From Motacilla alba alba (lineage: Eukaryota; Chordata; Aves; Passeriformes; Motacillidae): DNA of 64,000 nt. The number at the start of each line of letters is the position of its first letter. The first letter of the stretch is position 1. Of the stretch, positions 50,101-63,000 are shown in pieces. The translations under genes were made by a program, and so were the position numbers. Location of the stretch: the NCBI RefSeq assembly GCF_015832195.1, contig NC_052026.1, positions 15,905,013 to 15,969,012 of the forward strand. The letters run 5' to 3'. Below the pieces are notes generated by a model that saw only the letters and a program-made list of their open reading frames with translations, had not been told where the DNA came from and did not search any database.

Positions 50101-53100
50101 CAATGTGATTTTAGCATAGAAACCTTCCCCTGCAATGGTCCTCATAGGTGCCTGAATAATATCCCACTTTCCCCTTCTGCCTTTGTGCTCTCTGATATCC
50201 TTCCTCTCTCTAAGCAGAGCACTCACCTCAGTATCACAATTTTCCCTGGGTTAAGAAGAGACAACTGGGTTTTCCTTTTTTGAAAGGCCCTTTTAGACTC
50301 TTAGGAAAAAGCTTGAGGTGAGATCTGAGTGTTAGAGAAAGACCTGCCGCATAAATTTTAAAATCAAATAAACATGAGTTGTCATCTGTTTAAAAAAAAA
50401 AAAAAATCAAGACAGTTCAATTTCCGAGTCTAAGCTCCAAGACAGGACAAAGAAATGACTGAATACCTGACAGCAAGAGAAAGAAAATTATAGTATTTTC
50501 AATAGTGAAAGTATTAGGAGAATGAGAGAATGATAGCAGAGCATGTCACAGGCTAAAGGAGGTCAAGAGAGAAAAGAAACAGCTGTGATCTATAATCAAA
50601 TTTTAGAAGCTGGGATGCTGGATGGAAAATGTATAAATACATGTAATATACTGTGCACATTCAGAGCCCATAGATTTTTTTTCCCTTATTTAAATCATCT
50701 TACAATAAAGCAATATTCTTCTCACCCATCCATGGAGAAGGTTCATAAGGCTAATGTGAGTGATCAGTTATGAGACCACTGGCCTTAAGTTTAAATGAGT
50801 GCAACTTAGATAATGATTTCTTTCCAGCTTCAAAGTCAAGACTCTTCAAAACAGCCAGCAGAAACAGGACAATAGATCTGTTTTGAAGACAGAAAACAAG
50901 AATCACTGTTCATGCACTTTTTTTGCAGTCTCCCAGCTGCCAGACCCATTCATATGAACAACGTTTGAAGTAAACTACCAGCCCCAGATCAAGTACACTG
51001 AATGTCAAAAGTGACTGGCTGAGGCAGACAAGTAATGCTTGGTGCCTGAACCCCAGAGTCGCAACAGGGTTTAAAAGAGACGAACTGGAATGGTGGTGGA
51101 TGAAAAAAACATGAGCTTTCCTTCCTGAAGCCATCAAATGTCTCTGGAACCCTTGGAATCAATATTTCTTCATATACGTGTGCAGATGGACAAGTGAAAC
51201 CCATCCTCAGCAAATGAAAGTCCTCATAGGAAATGTGTATGATGTTCTCTTCTGGGCTAGCCAGGCCTTGGTACCCCTGCAGTTAATTTACAAGAACTCC
51301 AAGAGCTCTACAGGATATTTTTGTGGATTAAGAAAGTCAAAATTAATACAGGACCATAGAAATTGATCCAAAAGAAGTGCAGTTTGGGAGGAAAATACCC
51401 TGAATTTATTAGCCACTGGTCAAGGAAGCTTTTTTACAGGTTTACAATCACTTCCTGTGAGACTGAACAGCAAGGCCAGACTTTCCTGATGTAGGGCAAA
51501 ACTTAAATTTCAACCTGTGTCCTTCCAAGAGAAATGAGGCTACTCTGAAGAGTCAGGTCTTGTGCCTTGGGGTAGTAGCCCTGGACAGGAATCCTGCCCA
51601 AGTATGTCAGACATTAGAACAAGAAATTACAAGCACTTTGTCTTCCGAGTGACTTATTATGCTCAATGAAAAAAGTGAAACACTCATGTTCTCTGTCCCA
51701 GACACTCTAGTTCAGCATGTTTTATTGAAATGCTACAGTGTTTTCTTTCTGTGATTTATAACCTTACATATTCCCACATGCACTGAAAGACACTCAAAAC
51801 ACACGAGCAGTCTCCTGGTTAATAAAAACCAGATTCCGTTTCAGCCAATGTATTACCTGAGCCATCTCCAGCTGAAGAACAACAGCAAGATCATGGTAAG
51901 AGCCAAAAGGTGACCCCTGTAACCTGAGGATTAGGTGACCATCTCACCAGTCTTCTCAGAGCTCACCAAAACCTTGCAACAGGCTGCCACAGCTTAGACT
52001 CAATTAGAGAAGTATCACTGAAGCTTTGATTTAAACTCATATTATGATCCAAGATTAGACCACCAGATAAACATTAAACCAATGAATAACCTTTCCTTGC
52101 GTAGCTCACAAGTGCAAAACCAAATATCAACCAAAAAAATAAATAGCAAGAACTAGTGGGAGAGTGTCTATATGAATCAAAACAAAACATGACGAGTTAT
52201 AAGAGCAAAATAATAATACCTTAATTGCTATTTGCTCTAAGGGTTGTTAAAGGCTCAAAATATCTTTTAACCAAAAGAAAAATCTACCCAAAAAAGGGCA
52301 TGCTATGAATATTACTCTGCTCTTTACAACTGCAAATAAAGAAAGAACATGAGGGATAAAGAAATAAGAAATATCATTAAAATAGAAATGTAAGGCCTCT
52401 TTCTCTTTCAGAATTGTATTATTTCAGATTACTTACAGTGTCTTCCCTGACAGAGAACATTTTTTTAGAGGACCACAACATGGTACAACTCTGAGCTTAA
52501 GGTTAACAGGTTAAGTGTCTTCTAGTGAAAAGATCCTTAAAAAACAATAGAGACTTAACTACTTACTCACTTTGCTAGTAAGTAAAATGAGTTGCCATTA
52601 GATTATTATTGAGCATATTATAGAAGGGTTTCTCTAAGTTTGTGTCACAGAATATTTAAAGAAAATGAGAAGTTTCCAAGGAAATGCTCTTGGGCCTGTT
52701 CAGAGCCCACACCAAAATGAGCTCATACTCGACTCTGCCCTGCCCTGGGCACAACCTCCTGAGTTAATCATCTCCACCAGAGAAAGGGGCCCTGCAAATG
52801 CACCACTGTGGGCTGAGACATGAGCACGGAGGGACACAGACCATGTCCAAGGCCCAACACACACCTCAGCCAGATCCTGCAGGGAATTACAATAAAGGAA
52901 TTCCTGCCAGAGGTTCTTGCTGTTGCCTTTGTTTGTGGTTGAAGTTTTTTAGTTATTTTTTTATCCTTGCCTCCCTCCCCCCTTTCTGATAAACATCCAG
53001 ACAAAGCAACCACCTCATCTAATTGCCCAGGCATTTCTATTGCTTCATCTCTGCATGATCTCAGCGCCTTCAACTTAAACTTCATTCTCACAGTTCCCAA

Positions 53101-53128
53101 ATTGCAAAGGAGAATCATGATGCTACCC
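44183..53128. other. long non-coding stretch, no gene recognised
   Basis: It includes the longest open frame in the window, 45,140-45,661 (+, 173 codons). That translation is rich in L, C and S, has no recognisable domain or signal arrangement and no convincing splice or promoter context. By a rough stop-codon estimate, a frame this long is about what 64 kb of such DNA yields by chance. The rest is AT-rich sequence with short A-runs and no transposon I can name. Confidence 0.55.
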
Positions 53129-53220
53129 CACAGCTGAAAAACACAGACTAAAGAGTTGAATTATTTGCCTGTGGTCAAAGATCATGGCTGTGAAAGAGAT
53201 GATAATTCAACACTGGACCA
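53129..53220 (+). mobile_element. possible MIR-like SINE fragment
   Basis: cagctgaaaaacacagac, agttgaattatttgcctgtg, gtcaaagatcatggctgtga and gataattcaac follow the MIR sequence of boxes (gaaactgaggcacag, gttaagtaacttgcc, aaggtcacacagc, ggattcaaac) with many substitutions. Order and spacing are right, but identity is low. Confidence 0.5.
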
Positions 53221-54879
53221 CAGGGACCTCCTTCACTATCACTACCAGCTTCTCCTGGGTAAGTCAGCGAGGTGCTGAACATCTTCTGAGACTCAGTGAG
53301 AGGGATGGCTTTCAAGATAGACTCCAAATGTACTAAACTCAGAGGAAACATTTATTTAGTTCATTTTTCAGATAGGAAAAAGGTATTTCCACTTACTTTT
53401 CCATGAGAAAAGATTAGCTGAAATTTTGTATGTAACATAGAAAACTCATCCCTATGATTTCCTTCAGTCATACAAATGCCATTTCACACACATTCAACGA
53501 AAGAAACTTCAGTGAGCCTGGGTTGCTTTTTTGTCTTTAAATTAAAACAGCAGACATGGACATATACAAATTTCATCTTACTGCATACAGGTTTATGTTC
53601 AGAAATCAAGGTATCCAGAGGATTGATGGTGAAAGCCAAAAATGAGGATTGTTTATGATTTAAAAGCCTTCCAGCAGCTCAGCACCACGGGGCACATTTC
53701 AAAGCTAACTGTACACAAATTTCCTAGTTAAGTTCAGCTCACAGCCCTTTCTACTGAAGTCAGCTGGACCTTCAAACAAGGAGGAGATGTAACAGGGATG
53801 CGACTTGAGAGCCCACCAGTGACACCCATCTGAGGAGGGCGGCACGGAGTGGATCACATCCTCAGTGGCTGTTCTCTGCTCCCGACTTAGGAACAGCACC
53901 TAGAATGAAACAATAACCAAGAGCCAGGAAATACATGGTTTGAGAACCGTCCTGCCCATCTCCCAGTGGCTTCACTGAAGATTTAAAATACCTTTCCCCA
54001 GGATGTTCAGAGGGCAGAACTCCCAAGGATTTCTCTGGCTGTGTTGCTACTCCCACATGGTTCACAAGAACACAACACAGTCACACTTCAGCACTGTCCT
54101 ACACACTGTGGATCACCCATATTTATTGTCCCTGCACAAACCTGACCAAACCATTTTGGTTCAGTGGCAGACATAGATGCTCTCCATTATACCAGTTTCA
54201 GAAGGTGGTAAATTCATGGGTGTCAGCACAATTGCAGCTGTTTAACATTCATGTATAGAATAACACAATAAGCCTTATAAAGTCCACGCTGCATTGCAGG
54301 GTCACTTCTCCCCCAACACTATCATATATTATATTATAGTAAACTTTAACTGAGATTTTTTTATTTACACTAAGTCACACAGAGAAAATCATATTTCATT
54401 TATAGATACTCTAAGAGTGTGAATTTTTATCCCTGATTCCCAGGATTTGTACCAGCCACACAGTGGATAAATTTGGCCTCTCTTGCTTGACAGTGAGGTA
54501 AATTGCACTAACTCTAGTAAGTTGCACAGTTTGTCCTAATCTATGTTTTATTCCTTCACATACACCTCAATTTGAGGGGAAAAGAAATAGATATCAGATG
54601 TGACAAGTGTATGTTTTTTTTCCCCTGATATCTGACTGTTCATTTTGCCTTAGAAGGGCTGGAGCACCTTTCAAAAGTTTTAGCCCTCTGTTTCTGAGGA
54701 ACTTATCCTTGTGGCATGTCTGTCAGTTTTCACAGTGCTCAAGCAAGTCTTTGCAATTTTCACATAATGGCAGTTGTTGACAGGTTGTTAGGGCTGACAG
54801 TGAATATGTTTGAAAAACTGTCAAGCTGGTGAAAAAAAAATTAGAGGAGAGAGAAGGAGCCTCCTTACATTTGTAACAG
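53221..54879. other. non-coding stretch, no gene recognised
   Basis: Short minus-strand frames at 53,705-54,065 have no domain. A gatatcag string and a tgatatctga string near 54,590-54,635 flank an eight-T run, forming an imperfect inverted arrangement. Nothing else is identified. Confidence 0.5.
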
Positions 54880-55140
54880 CATGTTAAACTGTAAATGCAG
54901 TCTCAAAATGCATAGGTCTACTTCCAGTCGTGTTACTCGCTCGACAATGACAGCATATGTGAATATATGATCCTTAAAAATTAATGTCAGATTGTCATTT
55001 TATAGGTCATGGTCACATTACTACAAAACTGTTTACCTTTATAGAATTGATTTTACCTTTAATGCTCGATAATGGTTGTTTTAAGCAAAGAAATTGCTAG
55101 AAATAAGGTGCCAGTGCTAGTGGCTTTTAATTAGCTTTAT
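54880..55140. promoter_or_regulatory. candidate conserved non-coding element with nuclear-receptor-like DR0
   Basis: Three CpGs are kept within about 20 bases (54,929-54,942), next to tgacag (54,948-54,953, a Meis/TGIF-type core). At 55,004-55,015 aggtca abuts tggtca with no spacer, a DR0 arrangement like that bound by GCNF/NR6A1. The right edge has ttttaattagc. There is no open frame. The motifs are visible; activity is inference. Confidence 0.3.
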
Positions 55141-56461
55141 AGTGCTTTTGCCAGAGGTATTACTGGCCCGAGAGCCCCCGGCAATGTGCAGAAGCTGGCT
55201 CCTGTCCAAGGGCCTTTTCCAGCACTGTACAGAGGGCTGTGGAAGGTCTCCCAAAGCTCCTCAGAGAGGTGAGTGACCAGTAGCACCTGTGGCTGAGGCC
55301 CAGCCTTGAACCCTCTTCCACAGACACCAGCGTCATGTCTGTGCAAAGTCTCTGGACCTAAAATTGTGACAGCCTTCAGAAATGAACCTCTGTGGATGGA
55401 TCTTTATTTATACTGCCTGCCAGTGAACTCCAAAATGGTCCCTTGAACAAAGCAGGCTAAGAAGTAGAGAAGCACCATGAATCTGACATCATAGAAATTA
55501 CTTTTCCTCATTATTTTAAGACAGATTGAGCTCATTTGGGTGATGCTGAAATGCATAGTTAGTAACTGATATTAATGAGGAAACTTTTCTCTTACATGTC
55601 AGACAGACTGATTCTTCTTTGATAAAGAAGTTATATAATTCAATTTATTTCTGGGAAGAATGAATTCACCTATCTCTCCTTCACATAAGGGATTTCTTAA
55701 AATAATTTTAGTTCAGATTTTAAATACTTTTTCTTAGAGTCTTTTTATAGCACTGCTTTGCTTATCATGTCAAGGGTAACAATATGAGTCCTGAGCACCT
55801 ACAGTGTGAGACAGGCCTGCTTTGTCTAATATTGGAAAAGACTAAAATAACTGAGAAGAATAAAGGGCAAGCTAGCATAATCACAGCCATGAAATTATTA
55901 TAACTATGGTAAAGTACTAGGGACTGTTTTCACAGCACAAAACTGGTCTGAAAAAAAAAAAAAAGGAGTTTGATATGGTCAACTATGTAGAGGCAGCATT
56001 GCAGTAGACAGCAGCTGAGTTACATGACCAGCAGAAAAATAAAGTTAAAAATAGGCAAAAGAGCTGTACTGGATAAATCCATGAAGGAAGATGGCAAAGG
56101 TGATAGAGAAGAATTAATGGATGATTGATCTCCCAGGGCTACATGCAGCATCAAGGATATGATGGGGCTTGAAAATATACTAAAAAAAAAAAAAAGGATA
56201 AAATAATATAGAAGATAACCAAAACAGAATGGTAAGGAGGAAGACCATAAATGAATTGTGCAAGAAAGCCTAGATAATATGAGCAGGGAACACCAGACTC
56301 TGTAGTACAGTGAGGAAGGAGACTCCATGAGGTTCAGTGTAGATTGACATCTAGACTGAACTCAAACCTTGATGTGTCACAGAAGCTTCTTCCAGCTCCT
56401 GCTGAAGTCAAGAGAAGAACTCCCATTTATTTGAAGAGAAGCAGGATTAGGTCCTAATCCT
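55141..56461. other. non-coding stretch, no gene recognised
   Basis: A14 runs at 55,951-55,964 and 56,182-56,195. From about 55,840 the plus strand becomes purine-rich. No gene is recognised. Confidence 0.5.
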
Positions 56462-56585
56462 TCTGCCTCACTATCCAGTAAAGTGAGGATAATAATTGTA
56501 TTGACAGGTAATTCTGTCTCACAGGAGTATTCTGAGGATTACGTAGCGTCTGCACTGTGCTGTGAAATGCTAAGTGCTAAATATG
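56462..56585 (-). mobile_element. MIR-like SINE relic, minus orientation
   Basis: The plus strand reads tctgcctcactatccagtaa, agtgaggataataattgta, tctgtctcacaggagtattc, tgaggattacgtagcg and then gtgctgtgaaatgctaagtg. This parallels the reverse complement of MIR (gcctcagtttccccatctg, taaaatggggataataat, ctcacaggg-ttgttgtgaggatta, then a gcgctt-type box). It is ancient and diverged. It is followed at once by a relic in the opposite orientation. Confidence 0.72.
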
Positions 56586-56595
56586 ATTATACAGG

Positions 56596-56842
56596 GATTT
56601 CCATCCAAAGATCTCAAAGCACTTTCCAAACATTAATAATTGAAGCTTTATAATACCCTTAGGACTGCACATGTAAAGAAGGCAAACAAGATTCAGGGCT
56701 CAGCAAAGCGGACAAGGATTATTAGACTTATTTTATAGTGGATAAACTACACCACAGTGAGATTAAGTGACTTGCCCAAAGTAACAGAACAAATCAGTGA
56801 CACTTCAGAAAACAAGCCTAGAAGGTCAGACTCCTTCACACT
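56596..56842 (+). mobile_element. MIR-like SINE relic, plus orientation
   Basis: It begins gatttccatccaaagatctc and aaagcactttccaaacatta. It then carries attattagacttattttata, accacagtgagattaagtga, cttgcccaaagtaacagaac, atcagtgacacttcag and aaggtcagactcc. The order matches sauropsid MIR copies (aaagcactttacaaa, ttattattatccccatttta, cacagagaggttaagtgac, ttgcccaaggtcacac, cagtggcagag, aggtctcctgactcc). Of the MIR relics in the window this is the clearest. Confidence 0.78.
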
Positions 56843-59814
56843 TTGCACAGAAAAGATGCACAAGGGGTGAGAGGGGCAATCAGCTTTTGGAAGGAGTTGG
56901 ATGGATCAGACCATTGAAGAGATGTGCAACACCTGGAGAAGACTGAGGAGAGCACAAGAAAAGCAAACAAGGTTTGTTTATTTTTAGGTAAATGAGCAAG
57001 AACCAGTAGAAGAAAATACAATGCCTTAAAGCAGCAAAAAGTAGAGCTTACTGGCAGGAGGCATAGCCTCCGCTAAGAACATCAATTCTTTGGCTTACAG
57101 ATTTAACAAAGACGACAGAGAACATGTGTCAGAACTCAGATTAATTTCCCAGGGGAAGAACAAATACAGAAGGAAATTGAAATCATGTTAGAACAAGAAA
57201 TCAAGAAATCAGAATGACTGAAGACTGGTTGGATGAATGGTACGTATTTCTCTGAAGTTCTAGAACAAAAGGCAAAGTATTGACAAAATTCTTCAAAATA
57301 ACTTTGGTATCAGAGTATTACACAACCTCATCTAACACTGAAATGGACTTGAATCTCAGGGTGGCAAGCAGAGCTAGAAGAAATCACAGCAGGCTTGGCA
57401 GATAAGAACAACCATAAATGTAAACAAAGACGGCTTCTGAGAACATTCAAGGACTCATTTTTGGTACACGATGACAAAAGAAAGATCTTGCCTGGAAATC
57501 ATAACTGAATATAAAAAAAAAAATACAACTCTGGAAGAGGACTTGGGCTTTGAACAGGGCCAACCAACCACCTTAAAAAGTAATGATATTCCATGACATT
57601 AAAAGTGATCTTCATCTGCCAGCCAGCAAGACTTTGGAGCATGGGATAGTGCTGCAATATTCAGATGAGGAATTGCAGCAGATACTCAAAGTGAAATTTG
57701 GTTGTCAGGATCAGCATATGGAGATGAAATAATTTCCCTCACCGTGTGTGTTTTTACAAATTTGTCAAGAGCTTCTGAGCAAGAGGGAACATTGGACACT
57801 TTTGGAGGGAGCATTAAGTGGAGCCCACTGCCAGTGGTTACTTCAATGCTAATCTCATTTCAGTGCAACAGTGGAAAGGATGTTTTCACTGCCTTGGTGC
57901 AACACAAAAAGTGTTTTGCACATTGGGAATGAACACAAATCCAAAACGTCTCTGCTTTAGCTACTAGAAAGGTTGAAAGGAAATACCACAAATCTATACA
58001 AGCACAGATTGTGTATATATAAACAAAAAGAAAATTAAGAAAAATACATTACAGTAAACTCAGGGGGAGAACAGAAGTGTTACACAGTTACGTGTCTACA
58101 CAGTGGCCTATAAAATTACAGAAAAAAAGTTTTAAGTATTTGCTGAAAAAGCAATACTGAACTAAAATTGCTAAACATGAAAGTGGGACTCCAGAAGTAT
58201 TCTTGCCATCACTTTGGTTTTAGATTCTGGTAAAAGAAAAATGCACTTCCTTGCTTATTTCATTGCAGGAAAGATGACTTGAAACAAATACAGGAGAGCA
58301 ACCCCTGTAAAAATGTAAAGCATTGTTTTTAAATCTAGTTTCTCTTCTGCACCAGCTTCTCAGCTTTGCTTTTTGCTAAATCAATTTCTTCTGTGCCAAG
58401 CCATGCAATGCTGGGCACTTAGCTTGAAAAGATAACATCTAATAATTACTTAAAGTGTGCTATGAATATGCATGGTTCATACTGACCAAAAGGATAAACT
58501 TCATAGAAGTATTTTCACCTCTTTACTGGAATTAAACTAAATCTGAGCAATAGGATTTGATACAGACATGAACCTCATGACAGTTTGCTACAAATACACT
58601 ATAAATATTTTTAGTTAAAAGTCATCTGAAATAAAGACACTTCAGTTTAAAAACCTTACAGTGTTATTGGGTAAGATCCTAGAAATCTGTAGCAAACATT
58701 TGAAACTGTTCTGAAAGCAGTCTCAAGATGTTTGAAGAGCTGAATCAATTTGCCTTTAGGTCAGTGTGTTTTTGTTTATTTTCAAGGAAACATTGTGAAA
58801 AACACAGAGAGAAAGGAAGCTTATATACAAAAAGATGAAATCTCCTTTTAATCCTGATTTCCCAAGTTTCTACACTTCCAACTGATAATTAAGGTTTTGC
58901 CACTGACTTCATTAGCAACAGGATCAATATTTTCTAATATAAAATGATAAACTATAACTCAAGGGGTTTTTTCCTAAAAAATATTTAACATCTCCATCAT
59001 GCAAAAGTTTTTCTGGACACAGTATATTGTTGAGGGCTGTGACCTCTTTGAGGTACAAAGACTGCTCAGACTCTAAACAGGCTGCTCTAAAGTAGGTTTT
59101 GATAAAACCCAACTCCCTGTAAGTGAAGAAATGTACCAAATATCACATCTTCAGTCTTTTACTTTTTATTAACATACGTGATTTGCTAGATTAAAAAATT
59201 TTGCCAGCATCACAACTAGGGAATTTTATCCATTATTATCCCTTCTTACAACCAATGCAAACAGTATGGAGTATTCTTTTTGTGCATTAAAAGCACAGTG
59301 AACAGAACAACCAAAGGAGAATAAATAAGAACAGTCCCTGATTTGTACTGGTTTTCTGTCCATGGGACTGGATTACAAAGGATTGGCTTCAGAATTTTAA
59401 AGCTGCAGGCTTACTGTATTTTCCACAATATTTTGGAAAATAGGTCTGTTTACACTGAACAAAGTTTAACTGCTACCAGCAAAAAACTAGAGTATCTGAC
59501 CTGGGATAACTCCTGCTATTTAGAGAAAATGAAACAAAATGATTCACTTAAATGCAAATACTTTTACTACTAAATGATTAACAAAAGCAGGGTGTTGACC
59601 TTCCTAATATATTTGTTCCTTGATATTTCTGTTGTACATGTAATGTTTGGCTTCAATAACTAGCTTATGTCCCAAGAAGATGCACAAACATAGCATTCCA
59701 CACACAGATTCCTAGTTCTGATAACCTAAGACAGTAACACTAAGACAATTTCTAAACATTACATGAAATAAGCAGCTTTTTGCCTTTCTAAAATAAGCAA
59801 ATTTTTTGCTTTTC
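56843..59814. other. non-coding stretch, purine-biased at its left
   Basis: About 56,843-57,700 is A/G-rich on the plus strand and could include very old, unrecognisable LINE sequence. I cannot align it to a family. ggaggc-ata-gcctcc near 57,058 is a minor palindrome. No coding exon is recognised. Confidence 0.45.
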
Positions 59815-60075
59815 ATTGCCATTAACAAGGAACCTGCGATCTAATAAATGTCACAATCAGTTTCATTTAATTAAAATAATAAATATTGTACAGTAATGCA
59901 GATTAACATTTATATCTTCATTTACGTGACGTTGGATTTATGGTCAATGCTTTATTTGATGGAGGCCACAAATAATGGCCATTAAAGTGCCACACGATGG
60001 ACACAAGATCACATTAATGAAATTAGACAAGGCGAGGCATTGATATATGGAGCCCTCCTGCTAGAAAATAAAGTA
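59815..60075. promoter_or_regulatory. candidate enhancer-like block with P4-type homeobox palindrome
   Basis: The block contains acgtgacgt at 59,924-59,932 (CRE-like, two CpGs), ttatggtcaatgc, and the perfect 12-bp palindrome taatggccatta at 59,973-59,984. That palindrome is two TAAT cores facing each other across four bases. Further CpGs occur at cacgatgg and ggcgagg. Left of these lies a TAAT-rich segment (tttaattaaaataataaat). There is no open frame or repeat. The motif content is observed; an enhancer role is inference. Confidence 0.38.
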
Positions 60076-63000
60076 AGTCATGTCCAAAGCAGATGTTTTC
60101 CTTGGCTGCAGTTTAGGTTTGCTGAATTTTAGTGGGCAGTTTAACTTCATCTACACAAAGGTGGAAAGGAACAGAACTCTTGGTGACAACGCCTCTCAGG
60201 ATGTATTACAATTAATGCAGCACATGAGCTCTGCTTCCCTTGTCTAACACATTCATGCAGGAATGATTGTTAAGTGTAAAGAATTGTCTAATAGAATACT
60301 GATTATTAAATTTCAGCTAAGCAGCCTGGTATACATTTTTTGTAGCTATTGGTGGAATAAACACCTCATCTCTCCCTTTTGCTAACTAAACACACATCCA
60401 GGGAGGTAAGTACAGAAACATTCAGGTTCTTGACCCTTTTTCTTTATTAAAATAATATCAAGAGTTTTGAAATATTGGTGCAAGGTTAATATAGGGTAAG
60501 CAGAATGGATAAGAGGGAAAAACATTTCCACAAAGGAGGATTCTCCTCTTACCTCTGCAGTTGCACCACCACCAATTTTTCTAGCCCATCCTGGATGCAC
60601 TGGGAGCTACTCCTTTGCTTCTCACTCCAGAGTTTTCCGTGAAAGATAGTACTGCAGTATCTACCCTCACAGTGCTTGCTTAAAAAACCAGGCTAGTCCA
60701 TAGCTCTGCTGCAGTGAATAAATAATCTCAAGTAGCAGAACATTGTGAAAAATGAAACAAACTTGCCTCGTGGGCAAATTATCTAACTGGATGCTGTGTG
60801 TGAAGTTCAGATAAACATTCAGTTACATGGAACAGCATCTCAAAGTTTGATATTTATCTTTGTGGATTTATTTTCACCTCAGGATCTTCATGTGCCATGC
60901 TAATATGATGCCAAACAGGTTCAAGAGAAAAAAAAAAAAACAAAACAAGTAAATCATTTTAGGAGGCAACACAGACAATAAAACGTGCCAAAACAATGAA
61001 AGCCATTATAATTTTTTGCTTCTGAACTAGACAAATAGCTTTTTAAGCTATGCCTTCTAAAGAATGGCTCAGCTTGGTCATTTATGCTAAAACTAGGCAT
61101 TACAAGCCTAAGGGTCTGGTCTAAATAACAATACCTTCATTAATCAATTTATAACAGCTGAGATCCTATTTCTGGCTCTAGAGAGGAATGCAATATAGCC
61201 AGCTGAAATTTGGCCTCACATTCCTCAGGCTCAGGTGAAATGACACTGCAAATAATTTAGATATCTCTGGACAATTTATTCGATAAATTGTCCAGCTTCT
61301 TGATCTATTTACCACAAAGGATGGAGCTGATTTAATTAACAACTATACCTGACTTATTCCAGAATCATTTCTGCATTCTGCTTCAAATTCTCCCTTGAAC
61401 AAAATTAATTTCCTTATATAGATAAATCTATGCTTATGTTTCTTGAGAAGCCAGGCACAGATAAATCTGAGGCCTTAGGCACTTTCACTTGCACACCACA
61501 AGAATCATGCAGTGATGAAATACTGTTTGCTCAACCTGTGACTTTGAGCCATTGTCAGATGCCATCCCAGGGCTGAAGAGGATGCAGTCTCATCCCAAAG
61601 TCCTGCTGGTGGGTTAAATACACAGACAAAGCTGTGCTCCTTGACCAGCACAATTTGCTGTACCTTTCAGAGCCACAGGACTCACAGAGGGGTGCACACC
61701 TGGGCAAGCCAGGCTTTATTCAGATCAAATCCCTATGCAATACTCACTTCTCTGACAGCAAATTCAGCAGCTTTCCCTGTCACCAGAACTTTCTAAGGCT
61801 GTTCCCACATCTTACTCCTCCACACTGTGAGGCTGAATGGAACAATTCCCGTTGACATGCACTTCTGCATTATGCACGTGCACTAAAATCCTAGAAATGC
61901 AGGAAATGCTCAAAAGCTGGAAAGGCATGGGACACACAATTTAAAGCAAAGGGGAAACTGGAAAACCAAAATCGCACAGATCTTAATGACTGAAAGAATG
62001 AATGCTTCATTTTGGTCAGCTCCCTAGGTAAACTCAGATGGGCTCTCTGCTGCATCTGTCACATTACAGGTAACCTTCATTAAACAAGTTTCATTTGGCA
62101 CACAAAACCCATATCTCATTTCAACAGTGAGCAATGTGTAATCACCATGTACAGTAGTCATCTCAGTATACTCATTTTCTGCACACATATAATTCTGATT
62201 AAATTAAGAAACCAGCATATCAGCCTCAGTAAGAAGTGCCCCAGACACCTGCAATTGCTGCTCTTTTGTTTCTACACATTTCTCACACGACATCCTGCTA
62301 AGCCAACCCTTCAAGAAAGGGCTTCACAACACTTTATCAGCTCTTGCAGATGAGTCATTAAAAATCGAAGGTTTGTTGTCAGAAAGCCAGGCATCACTCA
62401 TTCCTTTACAGATAGTAACTTCTGGGGGGAAAAAAAAATCAACACCCTGTCTGCATCAGGTTTTTGTACCTGTGACCTCAGTCAAATATGGATACACAAA
62501 ACCAAATCACAGTCTTGCTGAAATCAAAAGAAATTTTGCCATTGTAGTGCTGAGTTTACCAAATTTCAACTCAGTCATGGTACAAATCAGGATACCAAAA
62601 ACACAGGATGCCTTTAAACAAACCCAAATTGCCTTTACAATCTACACTGCTGCTCATTTCCTCTTTTACCCTGTGAAAGTTAGAGCAGCATTCCTCCTGT
62701 CTGGCTGCTCAGCATGAATAATAGATACGTCATTTTTTAACTGTCAACAAAGTATCTGTAAGAGGTGCACTCGGTCCTTTTAAATATCTACAGCAAACTG
62801 TTTATTTGGCATTACACACAGCTCACATTTTCCAACCAGCAAAGAAATTACTAAAAAAGACCTACATGTTAAACCACAGGAACAATTTTAATCACACCTT
62901 ATTATCCTTATGTAATATTTAATTATCTCCTCTCCTACTCCCTTGCTTCAGTGACAATTTGCTCAATGATGTGTCAAGGAGATGGAAAAAAAAACCAAAA

